A stretch of 64,000 nucleotides of DNA from Fructilactobacillus fructivorans (lineage in GTDB: Bacteria; Bacillota; Bacilli; Lactobacillales; Lactobacillaceae). Of the stretch, positions 45,501-55,299 are shown one piece after another; positions within the stretch are counted from its first letter, which is position 1, and every line of letters starts with the position of its first letter. The translations under genes and the position numbers were made by a program. The stretch covers positions 186,001 through 250,000 of the forward strand of contig NZ_AZDS01000001.1 of NCBI RefSeq assembly GCF_001434095.1. The letters run 5' to 3'. Below the pieces are notes generated by a model. The model did not search any database and had not been told where the DNA came from. It was given only the letters and a program-made list of their open reading frames with translations.

Positions 45501-45850
45501 TTGATCTTCTCAATGAGATTCGTTTGCTCATTATCCATCAATAATGATGAAATTTTCATCAAGTTTTGATACCCAGTATGATCCTTAGCAATCAAAACCA
45601 GTTCAGATGACTCTTCCTTAAAAAACATTCCACTTAAAACCACCGTTAAACCGATAACCGGCTTAATCCCCTGGCGTTTAGATTCATTATAGAACGCCAC
45701 TGCTCCATAAAGTACGTTCCGGTCGGTTAACGCAACACTGTCATAACCACGTGCCCTGGCCTTCTCGATTAATTTTGGAACCTTATTAGTACTTTGAAGT
45801 AGGCTATAAGAAGTAATATTTTGTAATGGATTATATCCCAAATTTGTCAT
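42509..45850 (-). CDS. dnaE: DNA polymerase III subunit alpha (DnaE)
   Basis: DnaE is the C-family polymerase that, in Gram-positives, extends primers before PolC takes over. The catalytic region shows GPGRGSSAGSLVAY near residue 340 and the metal-binding PDIDLDIPDDRR near residue 383. The finger region FNKSHAVAYSKMAFQLAYLK and a C-terminal OB fold follow. The N-terminal PHP domain has lost the two HxH histidines (PLQNITSYSLLQS), so it should not bind metals. At 1113 residues it is the short DnaE, with no exonuclease domain. Confidence 0.96.
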   Translation of the reverse strand: MTNLGYNPLQNITSYSLLQSTNKVPKLIEKARARGYDSVALTDRNVLYGAVAFYNESKRQGIKPVIGLTVVLSGMFFKEESSELVLIAKDHTGYQNLMKISSLLMDNEQTNLIEKIKNQFHHLFVIFPENSELRKLIEIGRTDDARKLINDIETVSDLNSVKIGVNLSLSKLLMSHIHDLAAELNVDLVALNSVEYLDASDYFPNEVLKAIGTGKVMDHPMEKQHQVGSKWLKDRHDVESQYHELGLDQAVLNNQKIVDAVNVDIPQEQPKLPSFTTPNQLTSKAYLRQLCEQGLKERQLAQPAYQKRLDRELSVINHMGFDDYFLIVWDVLNFAHRHGIITGPGRGSSAGSLVAYTLRITDVDPIKYNLLFERFLNEERAQMPDIDLDIPDDRRDDILQYVHHKYGNEHVAQIVTFGTLAAKQAIRDVGRVFGMTPTQMSQWSSAIPNQLHESLSKAESESQKLKNLLADQKVNQLLFDTAEKLEGLPRHFSTHAAGLILSEDPIVDRSPLQSGNDGLLMTQYSKYYVESVGLLKIDFLGLRNLSTMANILKIIHSEIDPKFKINEIDLNDQKTLKLFQAGKTDGVFQFESSGIQGVLRKLKPDNFDMVAAVNALYRPGPIKNIDMFIARKNGTQKVNYPNQTIRDILGSTFGIIVYQEQVMQLASAMGGFTLGQADILRRAMSKKHKKEMDDMKIQFIDGATKNGYPSDVSETTFDYIERFADYGFNKSHAVAYSKMAFQLAYLKVHFPGPFFASLLNSVLGNSRKIKNYVQEAKEFGIQVERPDINESMDDYTYQNGKIRFGFRAIKGLRTDFIKNIDDERSKNGNFHDLQELISRIDPRFRKVDLLNSLAYSGALDGFGYNRHELINAIPEFISSAELSGDSIELIQALAPKIKKMDDFSDWDKLNKENEYLGTYLTGHPVEHYAGLQKQIHALNTSDVHDPIKNVKMILFVSHVKTIRTKKGQLMAFIDGNDPFGDIDVTIFPKLYNKISGWLKSGMVVVIAGNVEVQRGLQLVANSIEPAANVVHNSEAKTSGPKLYLKIDLDHDESAIYQDIMRVIQDHPGNTRILIYRTADDRKQLLDKKYNVAINTSLMQDLWNILGDGNVVTQ

Positions 45851-45874
45851 CTCCCTTCTTAAACTTCACTAATC

Positions 45875-45880
45875 ATTATA
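45875..45880 (-). promoter_or_regulatory. Extended -10 box of dnaE
   Basis: TATAAT on the minus strand is preceded by TGG (TGn) and lies about 25 bases before the dnaE start codon. The -35 is weak. Confidence 0.5.
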
Positions 45881-45978
45881 CCAAATGAAATTAGTAAAAT
45901 TTATCAGACATTAGCTGATGTTTGCAATTGATTTTTTCCGTTATAGTGATAAACTACTCTTATTGAGAGGTGTTAATT

Positions 45979-46155
45979 ATGAAGACATTTGCTGCTAACT
46001 TGACTGGTGCTTTCTGGGGTTTCGTCTATGGTGAAATTATTGGATACATTGGCTCTGCTTTAGTCGGTGCACCATATAATTGGATCCAAGTTGGAGTAAT
46101 CGGCGCTGTTGTTGCACTAATTGCTTTCAATGGAATTAGATTGATTAGTCGTTAA
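45979..46155 (+). CDS. Small membrane protein of the DUF2929 (YjzD-like) family
   Basis: The 58-residue protein has two hydrophobic helices (about residues 4-28 and 36-53) separated by ALVGAPYNW. It begins KTFAANLTGAFWGFVYGEIIGYIG, which fits the DUF2929 family of short membrane proteins in Firmicutes. Function is unknown. A GTG at 45970 is possible, but GAGAGGTG positions the ATG at 45979. It is the only plus-strand gene between dnaE and pepT and has its own terminator. Confidence 0.75.
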   Translation: MKTFAANLTGAFWGFVYGEIIGYIGSALVGAPYNWIQVGVIGAVVALIAFNGIRLISR

Positions 46156-46163
46156 TTATAAAC

Positions 46164-46205
46164 AAAAAATAACCTGCAGGTTGATTGATCTGCAGGTTAT
46201 TTTTT
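46164..46205. terminator. Bidirectional terminator between DUF2929 and pepT genes
   Basis: AAAAAATAACCTGCAG pairs perfectly with CTGCAGGTTATTTTTT around a ten-base loop, with T-runs in both directions. Confidence 0.9.
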
Positions 46206-47442
46206 ATTCTTTCGCAACGTCTTCTGAAATTTTGACGATCAAATCAACCGCTTTTTCCATTGTCTGAAGTGAAACATACTCAAAACGGCCATGCATGTTT
46301 TCAGGCCCGGCAAACAAATTAGGTGTCGGAATTCCAAGAAAAGAAATCTTAGAACCATCAGTCCCACCACGAACAGGATAAATATTTGGTTTAATACCAA
46401 CCTTATTCATGGCATCTTTAGCAATATTAATCGGGGTCATATCCTTCTTAATTACCTCGGCCATGTTGTAATATTCATCATGCATTTCCAGTTCGACTCG
46501 ACCGTCGCCATACTTTTCATTAAATTGATCAACTAACTTCTGAATGAATTCTTTGCGTTCATTGAACTTATCTTTATCGTGATCACGGATAATGTAATCT
46601 AATTTTGCATGATCTGTCACCCCATCAATCGCCAATAGATAGTAAAATCCCTGACGATCCTTAGTGTTCTCCGGACGTTGATCCTTAGGCAACTGATTAT
46701 GAAAATCAATGGCAAGTTGTGAAGCATTCACCATTACACCATAAGCATCACCAGGATGCACATCGGTTCCATTAAACTTAATTGTAGCGGCAGCTGCGTT
46801 GAAAGTTTCGTACTCTAAATCTCCAAGCGGACCACCATCAACAGTATAGGCAAAATCAGCGCCAAAATCAGTAACGTCAAATTGATCAGCACCAGTTCCA
46901 ATTTCCTCATCTGGTCCAAAACCAATTACAATATCACCATGTTTAATCTCAGGATGATCAATTAAATACTTCATTGCGGTCATGATTTCGGCCACACCAG
47001 CTTTATCATCGGCTCCTAAAAGAGTTGAACCATCGGTAGTAACCAACGTTTGACCAGCATACTTCTTAAGGGTTGGAAATACGTTAGGATCCAATTTGTA
47101 CTTTCCGTCTTTATCAAGATTAATAACTGATTTTCCGTCATAATCCTTTACGATCTGAGGATGAACGTGTTCGGAGTTAAAGTCAGCCGTATCAACGTGA
47201 GAAATGAATCCAATTTTAGGAACCTTTTGATCAATGTTACTAGGTAAATCCGAAAAAACGTATCCACTCTTTTCATTTGTTCGTACGTTTTTCATCCCAA
47301 TGTCCTTTAACTCATAAGAAAGTTCATTTAGAAAATCAACTTCCTTTGGATCAGATGGAATCGTATCAGAATTGGGATTAGATCGCGTATTTACCCGTAC
47401 ATACTTTAAAAAGCGATCTAATAGTTGTTTACTATCAGCCAT
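46204..47442 (-). CDS. pepT: Peptidase T (tripeptidase)
   Basis: PepT is a zinc aminopeptidase of family M20 that removes the N-terminal residue of tripeptides, important to amino-acid-auxotrophic lactic acid bacteria. Metal-site motifs are HVDTADFN near residue 84, [13 protein letters not shown] near residue 141, [11 protein letters not shown] near residue 176 and the C-terminal [11 protein letters not shown]. At 412 residues it is normal. The dimerisation domain lies between about 210 and 320. It is cytoplasmic, since no signal peptide is seen. It follows the Nif3-like gene by 11 bases on the same strand. Confidence 0.96.
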   Translation of the reverse strand: MADSKQLLDRFLKYVRVNTRSNPNSDTIPSDPKEVDFLNELSYELKDIGMKNVRTNEKSGYVFSDLPSNIDQKVPKIGFISHVDTADFNSEHVHPQIVKDYDGKSVINLDKDGKYKLDPNVFPTLKKYAGQTLVTTDGSTLLGADDKAGVAEIMTAMKYLIDHPEIKHGDIVIGFGPDEEIGTGADQFDVTDFGADFAYTVDGGPLGDLEYETFNAAAATIKFNGTDVHPGDAYGVMVNASQLAIDFHNQLPKDQRPENTKDRQGFYYLLAIDGVTDHAKLDYIIRDHDKDKFNERKEFIQKLVDQFNEKYGDGRVELEMHDEYYNMAEVIKKDMTPINIAKDAMNKVGIKPNIYPVRGGTDGSKISFLGIPTPNLFAGPENMHGRFEYVSLQTMEKAVDLIVKISEDVAKE

Positions 47443-47453
47443 AGTTCTTCCTC

Positions 47454-48266
47454 CTATATAAACTCAAATGGATCCGTGTTCAATTGCGATGCAAATACAT
47501 TGATTTTCCAATTATTTTCGTCGGACCAACGCGTAAACATTTCAGCTAATTTGTTTTTACAAATACTTTCGATATGGTGGCCAGGATCAATTGCAGACAG
47601 ACCATTAGAAAGCATCTCTTGAGAAGTATGATAATACAAATCACCCGTAATATAAACTTGGACGCCTCGTTTAATTGCTTCTGGATAAAACTTTCCCCCA
47701 TCACCACCAAGAATAGCAACTCGGGAAACATTTTGTTGATCATCATTCGTTACCATTCGTAAACCATTAATTCCAAACACTTGTTTACATAGTCTTCCCA
47801 AATCAATCACCTTCATTGGCTGTTTTAAATTGCCAAAGCGCCCCATCGAATAATTAGTTGGATTTCCGTTTAAATCTAAATGAGGAACAAGGCCAGTAGG
47901 ATTTTGAAGACCAATGGCATCTGCCAACCAATCGTTCATGCCACCATTTGCATTATCCAAGTTGGTGTGAGCAGCGTACACAGTAATGTGGTGTTCTAAA
48001 AGATTTGCGTACATCTGATTTTGTGGATCAGCCAGATCAAGATTCCTTGCTGGATGAAACATAACGGGATGATGAGCAAATATAAAATCTACATCTCGAT
48101 TAATTGCTTCTTTTACAACCTCTGGCCTTACATCGAGGGTCGTCATCACGTTCTTAATTTTCTGGTCCTTTGATCCAATTTGAAATCCAGTAGGATCATG
48201 AGGTTCAGCAAGTAAAAGAGGTGCAAATTCTTCAAATCTACTGATCAAATCATTAACTGTGGTCAT
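47454..48266 (-). CDS. Nif3-like dinuclear metal centre protein (DUF34)
   Basis: Members of the YqfO/YbgI/Nif3 family form hexamers with a two-metal site; some are annotated as GTP cyclohydrolase 1 type 2, but activity is unproven. Metal ligands are visible in [11 protein letters not shown] near residue 66, [12 protein letters not shown] near residue 99 and the C-terminal GHHIES. At 270 residues it is the short form, without the PII-like insert of B. subtilis YqfO. It overlaps trmK by 14 bases, as in B. subtilis yqfN-yqfO, so the pair is probably coupled. Confidence 0.9.
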   Translation of the reverse strand: MTTVNDLISRFEEFAPLLLAEPHDPTGFQIGSKDQKIKNVMTTLDVRPEVVKEAINRDVDFIFAHHPVMFHPARNLDLADPQNQMYANLLEHHITVYAAHTNLDNANGGMNDWLADAIGLQNPTGLVPHLDLNGNPTNYSMGRFGNLKQPMKVIDLGRLCKQVFGINGLRMVTNDDQQNVSRVAILGGDGGKFYPEAIKRGVQVYITGDLYYHTSQEMLSNGLSAIDPGHHIESICKNKLAEMFTRWSDENNWKINVFASQLNTDPFEFI

Positions 48267-48957
48267 TTAAAATCTCCTTTAATTCTGCATTAATTTTCTG
48301 AATATGGCGAATCTTATCTAATGGTGGGTTAGTTGCATTATTCAAGTTATTCAACACAACCTTGTTCTTGCGAATTCGATCGGTCCACTTATCAATAAAT
48401 TCTGGATTCTTTTGCTTTAAAAGAACAGGACCAAATCGCAATTCCTGCTTAGAATATTCAACCCGTTTGACAACTGGCTTAGCCAACATCATTTCATAAA
48501 AATGTCCTGCATCAAAAACAATGTTTTCCGCTTTAATTCCATATTGGTTGGATACTAACCACCTGCGTAAACGAATTTCATCAACGTTTGGCTGAAGAAT
48601 CAAAGCAGTTTGATCAGTTAGTTTATGCTTTCCCCGTTCAAGAATTTGGGTAATCAATTCCCCACCCATTCCAGCAATTACAATGGCGTTTACGTGATCA
48701 TCAGGATTAATCACATCAAGTCCATCTCCCAATCGAGTTGTCATTTTATCAGTCAAATGCTGCTCTTCCATCTCAGATGTTGCATTTTTAAGTGGGCCAG
48801 GAGCTACTTCACCAGCAATTGCATACTTAATTAAATCTCGTTTTAATAGGTAAGCTGGAACATATGCATGATCGGAGCCAATATCTGCCATAATGGATCC
48901 ATTAGGAACTAAATCAGAAACTGCTTGCAGTCGTGGCGATAATTTTTTTGCCGTCAT
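48253..48957 (-). CDS. trmK: tRNA (adenine(22)-N1)-methyltransferase TrmK
   Basis: TrmK methylates A22 of tRNAs, using S-adenosylmethionine. The Rossmann motif I is MADIGSDHAYVP near residue 24, followed by IAGEVAPGPL, and VIAGMGGELI near residue 90. The C-terminal helical region of about 70 residues matches the family. At 234 residues it is normal. It overlaps the Nif3-like gene, and lies directly after rpoD in the order dnaG-rpoD-trmK-nif3 known from Bacillus. Confidence 0.95.
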   Translation of the reverse strand: MTAKKLSPRLQAVSDLVPNGSIMADIGSDHAYVPAYLLKRDLIKYAIAGEVAPGPLKNATSEMEEQHLTDKMTTRLGDGLDVINPDDHVNAIVIAGMGGELITQILERGKHKLTDQTALILQPNVDEIRLRRWLVSNQYGIKAENIVFDAGHFYEMMLAKPVVKRVEYSKQELRFGPVLLKQKNPEFIDKWTDRIRKNKVVLNNLNNATNPPLDKIRHIQKINAELKEILNDHS

Positions 48958-48976
48958 TATCTTCCTCCAAATTCAA

Positions 48977-49018
48977 TAAAAAAGGCAGCGATCCGTTGGG
49001 ATCTCTGCCACTTTTTTT
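48977..49018 (-). terminator. Terminator after rpoD
   Basis: On the minus strand GGCAG-GATCC pairs with GGATC-CTGCC across a CAAC loop, with an A-C mismatch inside and a T-run after it. Confidence 0.85.
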
Positions 49019-50276
49019 AATCTAAGAAATCTTTTAGTTGTTTACTACGTGATGGATGTCTCAATTTTCTCAGAGCTTTAGCTTCAATCTGACGAATTCG
49101 TTCTCGGGTAACACCAAAAACTTTTCCAACCTCTTCCAAAGTTCGAGTTCTTCCATCATCCAAGCCAAATCTCAACCGAAGAACATTTTCTTCACGATCA
49201 GTAAGCGTATCAAGGACACTTTCTAATTGTTCCTTTAAAAGTTCATAAGCTGCGTGATCAGCCGGACTCGTTGCATCTTCATCTTCAATAAAATCACCAA
49301 GATGAGAATCATCCTCTTCCCCAATTGGGGTTTCAAGTGATACAGGTTCTTGAGCAATTTTGAGAATTTCTCGAACTTTTGAAGTTGGCATATCCATTTC
49401 AGCACCAATTTCTGATGGAAGTAGTTCTCTGCCAAGATCCTGTAGTAATTGACGTTGAATTCGGATCAACTTATTAATGGTTTCAACCATATGAACTGGA
49501 ATTCGAATCGTTCGAGCCTGATCCGCGATTGCCCGAGTAATCGCCTGTCTAATCCACCAGGTGGCATAGGTTGAGAACTTAAATCCTTTTCGATAATCAA
49601 ACTTCTCAACGGCTTTCATTAGACCCATGTTACCTTCTTGAATTAGATCAAGGAATTGCATTCCACGACCAACGTAACGCTTAGCAATCGAAACAACTAA
49701 TCGTAAGTTAGCCTCTGCTAATTCTTGTTTAGCGGTTTCATCACCCTGTTCAATTCTTAAAGCTAACTGAACTTCTTGGTCAGCAGTTAGTAGCGGAACA
49801 CGTCCAATTTCTTTTAGGTACATTCTTACTGGATCATTAATCTTAACACCCTTGGAACTTGAAGCATTCTTTAATTCCTTTTGGGTAACTTTTTTAGCAG
49901 CCTTTAAAGCACGGGGGTCAGGCTCACCACTATCATCAACGATACTGATTCCAGAGTCCTCAATTTTTTCCATTAATTCATTCATTTGCTTCTTGTTCAA
50001 ACTGAATGGAATTTGGAGTTCTTCTTCAAGGACCCCATAAGTGATGTGACCCACTTTTTTGTACTTCTTCACAACCGCATCAAAAACTTTTTTGTATCCA
50101 GTTTTATCAAATTTTTCTTTACTAGTGGTCTTCTTAGCTCTAGTAGTTTTAGTTCTTGTGGTTTTCTTTGCAGTAGTCTTCTTAGTGCTTTTGGTTGCAC
50201 TACTCTTTTTGGGAGCTGCCTTCGCAGTCTTATTTGTAGAATTTACTTCATTTTTCTTAATGTCTTTTTCTGCCAT
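49017..50276 (-). CDS. rpoD: RNA polymerase primary sigma factor (SigA/RpoD)
   Basis: This is the housekeeping sigma factor. Region 1.2 is [20 protein letters not shown] near residue 148, and region 2 is the long block [27 protein letters not shown] with the -10-reading helix. Region 4 ends with [20 protein letters not shown] for -35 recognition. The N-terminus (about 1-65) is a lysine/threonine/alanine-rich low-complexity tail, then a region 1.1-like domain. At 419 residues it is longer than Bacillus SigA because of that tail. It follows dnaG by 26 bases. Confidence 0.97.
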   Translation of the reverse strand: MAEKDIKKNEVNSTNKTAKAAPKKSSATKSTKKTTAKKTTRTKTTRAKKTTSKEKFDKTGYKKVFDAVVKKYKKVGHITYGVLEEELQIPFSLNKKQMNELMEKIEDSGISIVDDSGEPDPRALKAAKKVTQKELKNASSSKGVKINDPVRMYLKEIGRVPLLTADQEVQLALRIEQGDETAKQELAEANLRLVVSIAKRYVGRGMQFLDLIQEGNMGLMKAVEKFDYRKGFKFSTYATWWIRQAITRAIADQARTIRIPVHMVETINKLIRIQRQLLQDLGRELLPSEIGAEMDMPTSKVREILKIAQEPVSLETPIGEEDDSHLGDFIEDEDATSPADHAAYELLKEQLESVLDTLTDREENVLRLRFGLDDGRTRTLEEVGKVFGVTRERIRQIEAKALRKLRHPSRSKQLKDFLD

Positions 50277-50302
50277 AGAAATTGCCTCCCATTACTGTCT
50301 TT

Positions 50303-52123
50303 TTACTGATACTTCTTTTGCAAATCCTGGTATTCCTTGCCCAATTGGGCAGCTTTCTCAATATCACCCAACTTTACAGCGTCCATCATGGCCTGATGCT
50401 TGGTTTTTAGTGACACTTCACCAGTTAATGCTTGCCTTATTATTCTAACACAATCATCAATTTCTTTTTCACTTGGCTCATTGGATAAAGCAGCCATTTC
50501 AATATTAGCAAGCGTAGATTGTAAATCAGATTCTTTCAAAAAATCACTAAACTCCGCCGCACTATAATGATCATGATTTTGAAAATAGTGTTGTGCTAAT
50601 AAATAAATTGTCTGATACTGATCGTGAACAAAACTGAACTCAGGATCATCTGTGACTTTCAACCACACGTTACGATTATTCAACATTCGCGATAAAAGTA
50701 ACCGTTCCGCACTCTCAACCCGAGTAATCTTCTTAGGATTTTGATTCAGCACTTCGGGAACTGTATCGGTTTTCAACATCCGAACTTGTTTTCTTTGACG
50801 TTTGTTAATAAATGTTGAGCGAATCTGCTTGCACTGAACGGTTAATGCATTCATATCTAACTCAAACTCATCTGAAAGCTGTTTTAGGTAGACACTTCGT
50901 TCAACTGGTTTATCAATTTTAGCAATTACGTTTAAAGCCGCATCCACATAATTTAACTTTTCTTCATCATTACTTAAATCATACTGGGTTTTAAGAAAAC
51001 GTAGCTCAAAAGAAACAGTAGTCTCCCGTGCACTTTTAATCGCATCTTTAAACTTGTCGTTTCCATATTTTCGCCGATATTCATCGGGGTCAATCCCATT
51101 TGGCATTTGAATTACGCCAACCGTAAACTGACCTTCATCACCCAAAAGTGAAATAGCACGTTTAGTAGCTTTTTGTCCAGGATCATCACCATCGTAGCAA
51201 ACATAGACCTGATTAGTTAACTGATTAAACTGGTAAATTTGTTCATTAGTTAAACTAGTCCCCATTGAAGCTACACCGTTTTTTACTCCAGCTTGATAGG
51301 CTGAGATGACATCCATGAATCCCTCAAATAATATTAAATTTTGTTCATTACGAATGCTAGGTTTAGCTAGATCAATGTTATAAATGATTTTCCGTTTGTT
51401 AAAAATACTTGTCTCTGGGCTATTCAAATACTTGGGAATATCAGGATCTTTGTGTAAAACCCTTCCCGAAAATCCCACAGTCTTAGAACTATCGTTCCTA
51501 ATCGGATACATGATTCGATTTGTAAATCGATCATTTAGTTCTCCATCTGAATTTTCAATGAATAACCCCGATTTCCTCAAAAGTTGATAATCGGCTTTTT
51601 TGTTCTCAAAGAATGGCTTTAATAATCGTTGTCCTGGAGCAAAACCTAAATTAAAAGTTTCGATCATGTCATCCGTGATTTTTCGATCATGAAGATACTT
51701 AAGAGCTGGGACACCTAGTTCGGTGTTAACCAACACATGATGATAAAGTTTGGCTGCCTCTTCTTGTAACTGAATAAGATTATTTTTCTCAGTGTGAACC
51801 GGGGAGTTATCACCACCATTTTGGATTGAATCAGGAAGTTTAATTCCCTCATCATTAGCCACTGCAATTACAGCTTCGGGAAAAGAAATTCCCTGTAAAT
51901 CCATCAGGAATTTAAAAACATTCCCTCCACGACCACAACTAAAGCAGTGAAAAATTTGCTTACTTTCGGACACAGAAAAGGATGGTGTTCTCTCTTCATG
52001 AAACGGACACAAACCGAATAGGTTATTCCCAGACTTTTTCAAGTTAACGTACTTACTAACAACGTCAGTAATATTGGTCTGATTTAAAACATCATCAATT
52101 ACCGTTTCGGGAATCTTTGCCAT
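50303..52123 (-). CDS. dnaG: DNA primase
   Basis: Primase makes RNA primers for replication. The N-terminal CHC2 zinc domain shows CPFHEERTPSF and HCFSCGRGGNVF near residues 40-70. The catalytic TOPRIM core contains LILFEGFMDVISAY near residue 263 and YDGDDPGQKA near residue 315. The C-terminal region, about 450-590, binds the helicase. At 606 residues it is normal. It precedes rpoD as in the macromolecular synthesis operon of Firmicutes, and rpsU is not adjacent here. Confidence 0.97.
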   Translation of the reverse strand: MAKIPETVIDDVLNQTNITDVVSKYVNLKKSGNNLFGLCPFHEERTPSFSVSESKQIFHCFSCGRGGNVFKFLMDLQGISFPEAVIAVANDEGIKLPDSIQNGGDNSPVHTEKNNLIQLQEEAAKLYHHVLVNTELGVPALKYLHDRKITDDMIETFNLGFAPGQRLLKPFFENKKADYQLLRKSGLFIENSDGELNDRFTNRIMYPIRNDSSKTVGFSGRVLHKDPDIPKYLNSPETSIFNKRKIIYNIDLAKPSIRNEQNLILFEGFMDVISAYQAGVKNGVASMGTSLTNEQIYQFNQLTNQVYVCYDGDDPGQKATKRAISLLGDEGQFTVGVIQMPNGIDPDEYRRKYGNDKFKDAIKSARETTVSFELRFLKTQYDLSNDEEKLNYVDAALNVIAKIDKPVERSVYLKQLSDEFELDMNALTVQCKQIRSTFINKRQRKQVRMLKTDTVPEVLNQNPKKITRVESAERLLLSRMLNNRNVWLKVTDDPEFSFVHDQYQTIYLLAQHYFQNHDHYSAAEFSDFLKESDLQSTLANIEMAALSNEPSEKEIDDCVRIIRQALTGEVSLKTKHQAMMDAVKLGDIEKAAQLGKEYQDLQKKYQ

Positions 52124-52173
52124 GAAATCACCATCCCTTCTTAGGATTACATACTACTTACTATTTATTATTT

Positions 52174-54252
52174 TTATTTAACAATGATTTCATCAACCGC
52201 CGCAAACCGATCAATCAAACGTGCCAAATTAGTTAACTCAGCTAATCGGTTCGTCCTAACTTTCTCATCATCAACCATCACCATGGTCTGATCAAAATAA
52301 TCATTAATGGCTGGACGCAAAGAAGTAAGTTCTTCAAAAGTTTGGTTAGCATTTAATTCATCGAAGTTTTGGCTGATTCGGTCAACTTGTTCATTAAGGA
52401 CCCTTTCGGAGTCATTTTCAAACATGTTCGGATCGACTTCAAGTAATCCGTCTTTAAAATTACCCTTTTGTGCAATTCGAACCACTCTTGTTAAGGATTC
52501 AATGGCTTCCTTAAAGTGAGCATCATCCTTATGATCATTTAACGTCATTGCTGTTTCTACATTAAAGTAGATGTCACTGTCAGTGGAACCAACGGCTGCA
52601 TCAATCAGATCATAACGAATATCCTGTGATTTTAATTGTCGCTTAATTCTTTCTTTAATAAAAGATACCACATCAGACACAATTGGATTTTGATCAACCT
52701 TTGGTAAAACGTCGGCTTGCTTCTCTTGAGCAATCGCATTTTTCATAAGCGAAACAAGTGGCATCCGCCATTTTTCATTGGTAACAATTCTAACAATTCC
52801 AGCTGCTTGTCTTCTAAGAGCATATGGGTCGTTAGAACCATTCGGAACCATGCCAGCGGCAAAGAAAGTCATAACACTATCAAGCTTGTCAGCAACGGAA
52901 AGAACTGCACCAACTTTAGTTTTAGGTAACTGTCCATCAGCTGAAATTGGCAGATAATGTTCCCGAATTGCGGTAGCAACCTTAGGATCTTCACCAGCTA
53001 ATAGGGCATATTTTTCACCCATCACACCTTGTAATTCGGCAAACTCGCCTACCATTCCAGTCACTAAATCAAACTTATAGATTTCGGCAGCTCGCTGTAA
53101 ATGCTTTAACTGTTTTTCATCTAAGCCCACTTCTTCACCAATCAACTTTGCAATAACTTGAACACGTTGCATTTTATCATATTCAGATGAAATCTTATCA
53201 TGAAAGCTTACCGTTTTAAGTTTATTTACATAGTCATCAATTGTTTGCTGTTGATCCTCATTATAGAAGAAATCAGCATCATCAAGACGCGCAGTTAAAA
53301 CCTTTTCGTTTCCAGCTATCACGTTATCAAGATGATTTTCGTCCCCATTACGTACGGAAACAAAATAAGGTAATAAATTGCCATCTTGATCTTCAACATA
53401 AAAGAAACGTTGGTGGTTTCTCATTGAGGTAATTAAAACTTCACGTGGGATTTTTAAGAAATGATCATCAAATTTCCCAGCAAAGCTGGTTGGCCATTCA
53501 ACCAGGTTATTAACCTCTTCAAGCAAGTCACTATCAATGTTAATTTTCCAATTGTGCTTTTTAGCAATGGCTTCAATTTGCTTCCGAATTAAGTCCTTAC
53601 GTTTGTCTGCATCAGCAATTACATGTTGGTTAGTTAATGCTTCTTCATAATCCTTAGCATTTTTTAATTCGACGTCTTTTCCTAAGAATCGGTGTCCCCA
53701 AGTAGTTCGACCTGAATGAACATCAACGATTTGCATTGGAATAACTTCATCATCTAACAAGGCCACAATCCATTTAATGGGACGAATAAACTCAAACTTA
53801 TTTGTTCCCCATTTCATAAGGGTTGGAAATGTCATGGACTTAACAACATTACTAAGTCCGCTTAAGACGACCTGGACTGGTTTCCCTTCAATGTGCTTTT
53901 TAACGAAGGCATATTTTGTGCCTTTGACGTCTTTGAAGACAATGTCCGCTGGAGATAATCCTTGTCCCTTAGTAAATCCAATGGCAGCTTTACTCCAATC
54001 ACCATTTTTATCCTTTACAATTTTTTCGGCAGGACCCTTTACTTCTTCATCGACATCAGGCTGCTTATCAACCAGCCCCGTAATCTGAATTGCTAATCTG
54101 CGTGGGGTAGAAAATTTTTTGATTTGATCATAAGAAATTCGTTGATCTTTTAGGTATGCAGCCGTCTTATCTGCCAGTTGATTGACACTGGGAGTAACCA
54201 CATGTGCTGGCATTTCTTCTAATCCAATTTCTAATAAAAATGTTCTTGACAT
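52174..54252 (-). CDS. glyS: Glycyl-tRNA synthetase beta subunit
   Basis: The beta subunit of the tetrameric enzyme binds tRNA-Gly. It begins with the diagnostic LLEIGLEEMPAHVV, and the catalytic-support region contains WPTSFAGKFDDHFLKIPREVLITSM near residue 255. The C-terminal HD-like and anticodon-binding parts (about 400-690) follow, with DPYALRRQAAGIVRI near residue 500. At 692 residues it is normal. It begins immediately after the glyQ stop codon (no gap), so the two subunits are translated together. Confidence 0.97.
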   Translation of the reverse strand: MSRTFLLEIGLEEMPAHVVTPSVNQLADKTAAYLKDQRISYDQIKKFSTPRRLAIQITGLVDKQPDVDEEVKGPAEKIVKDKNGDWSKAAIGFTKGQGLSPADIVFKDVKGTKYAFVKKHIEGKPVQVVLSGLSNVVKSMTFPTLMKWGTNKFEFIRPIKWIVALLDDEVIPMQIVDVHSGRTTWGHRFLGKDVELKNAKDYEEALTNQHVIADADKRKDLIRKQIEAIAKKHNWKINIDSDLLEEVNNLVEWPTSFAGKFDDHFLKIPREVLITSMRNHQRFFYVEDQDGNLLPYFVSVRNGDENHLDNVIAGNEKVLTARLDDADFFYNEDQQQTIDDYVNKLKTVSFHDKISSEYDKMQRVQVIAKLIGEEVGLDEKQLKHLQRAAEIYKFDLVTGMVGEFAELQGVMGEKYALLAGEDPKVATAIREHYLPISADGQLPKTKVGAVLSVADKLDSVMTFFAAGMVPNGSNDPYALRRQAAGIVRIVTNEKWRMPLVSLMKNAIAQEKQADVLPKVDQNPIVSDVVSFIKERIKRQLKSQDIRYDLIDAAVGSTDSDIYFNVETAMTLNDHKDDAHFKEAIESLTRVVRIAQKGNFKDGLLEVDPNMFENDSERVLNEQVDRISQNFDELNANQTFEELTSLRPAINDYFDQTMVMVDDEKVRTNRLAELTNLARLIDRFAAVDEIIVK

Positions 54253-55230
54253 TTATTTCTCCCCCTTTCCGTTATTACGATTATTACCATGTTTTTTATG
54301 TTTCTTTTTATCTTTTTGATCATCATGCAAAAGTTCTTGTCGTTTCTTTTCATCCTTAATGAGTGGGAAACCACGCTTTTTACGTTCTGCTACAAAAGCC
54401 TTCGCAATCGCATGTGCCATCTTTCTAATTCGTGATAAATAACCAGCCCGCTCGGTTACCGAAACGGCGCCCCTGGCATCGAGTAAATTAAAAGTATGGC
54501 TACACTTCAAGATATAGTCGTAAGCAGGGTGAACTAGTCCAAGGGAAATTAATCGTTTAGCTTCCTTTTCATATGCATTAAACATTTGGTGCAACATCTT
54601 CTGATCGGACTCTTCAAAGCTATATTTGGAGTGTTCATACTCAGGTTCTTTAAAGATATCACCATACTTAACTCCATTACCCCACTCAAGATCAAAAACA
54701 TTATTAACATCTTGAATGTATGAAGACAAACGTTCAAGTCCATATGTGATTTCAACGGCAACAGGATCCATGGTAAGTCCACCAACAACTTGGAAGTAGG
54801 TAAACTGGGTAACTTCCATTCCATCAAGCCAGACTTCCCATCCAACTCCCGCACATCCCATTGAAGGGTTTTCCCAGTTGTCTTCAACGAAACGAATATC
54901 ATGTTCAAGAGGATTAATCCCCAACTGCTCTAATGAATTAATGTACAGTTCCTGAATGTTGTCCGGAGAGGGCTTCATCAAAACTTGAAATTGATGATGT
55001 TGATACAGTCGATTAGGATTTTCGCCATAACGACCATCAGCGGGACGTCTTGATGGTTCCACGTAACAAACGTTCCAGGGCTCTGGACCAATTGCACGTA
55101 GAAAAGTGTAAGGACTCATGGTTCCTGCACCTTTTTCCGTGTCATATGATTGCATCCTCATGCAACCTAATGAACTCCAATATGACTCTAAAGTACTGAT
55201 AATATCTTGAACCGATAATTTTTCCGTCAT
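54253..55230 (-). CDS. glyQ: Glycyl-tRNA synthetase alpha subunit
   Basis: The alpha subunit is the catalytic part of bacterial-type (alpha2-beta2) glycyl-tRNA synthetase. The class II motifs are in [37 protein letters not shown] and [15 protein letters not shown]. At 325 residues it is slightly longer than usual, because of a lysine/asparagine-rich basic tail (about 295-325) that may aid tRNA binding. It is controlled by a T-box leader upstream and is directly joined to glyS. Confidence 0.97.
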   Translation of the reverse strand: MTEKLSVQDIISTLESYWSSLGCMRMQSYDTEKGAGTMSPYTFLRAIGPEPWNVCYVEPSRRPADGRYGENPNRLYQHHQFQVLMKPSPDNIQELYINSLEQLGINPLEHDIRFVEDNWENPSMGCAGVGWEVWLDGMEVTQFTYFQVVGGLTMDPVAVEITYGLERLSSYIQDVNNVFDLEWGNGVKYGDIFKEPEYEHSKYSFEESDQKMLHQMFNAYEKEAKRLISLGLVHPAYDYILKCSHTFNLLDARGAVSVTERAGYLSRIRKMAHAIAKAFVAERKKRGFPLIKDEKKRQELLHDDQKDKKKHKKHGNNRNNGKGEK

Positions 55231-55257
55231 TACTTTTTCCTCCTAATTAATAAGCAA

Positions 55258-55299
55258 ATAAAAAAGCCTATGCAAAAGTATCACTACTTCTACATAGGG
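55258..55299 (-). terminator. T-box regulated terminator before glyQ
   Basis: On the minus strand CCTATG pairs with CATAGG around an inner GAAGTA/TACTTt stem, and a run of six T follows. It competes with the antiterminator formed by the T-box motif. Confidence 0.85.

Noticed and set aside
50059-50448. Plus-strand open frame of 129 codons opposite rpoD and the end of dnaG
   Set aside because: It is the complement of the lysine/threonine-rich rpoD N-terminus, has no ribosome site of note and resembles no family. The minus-strand genes are certain.
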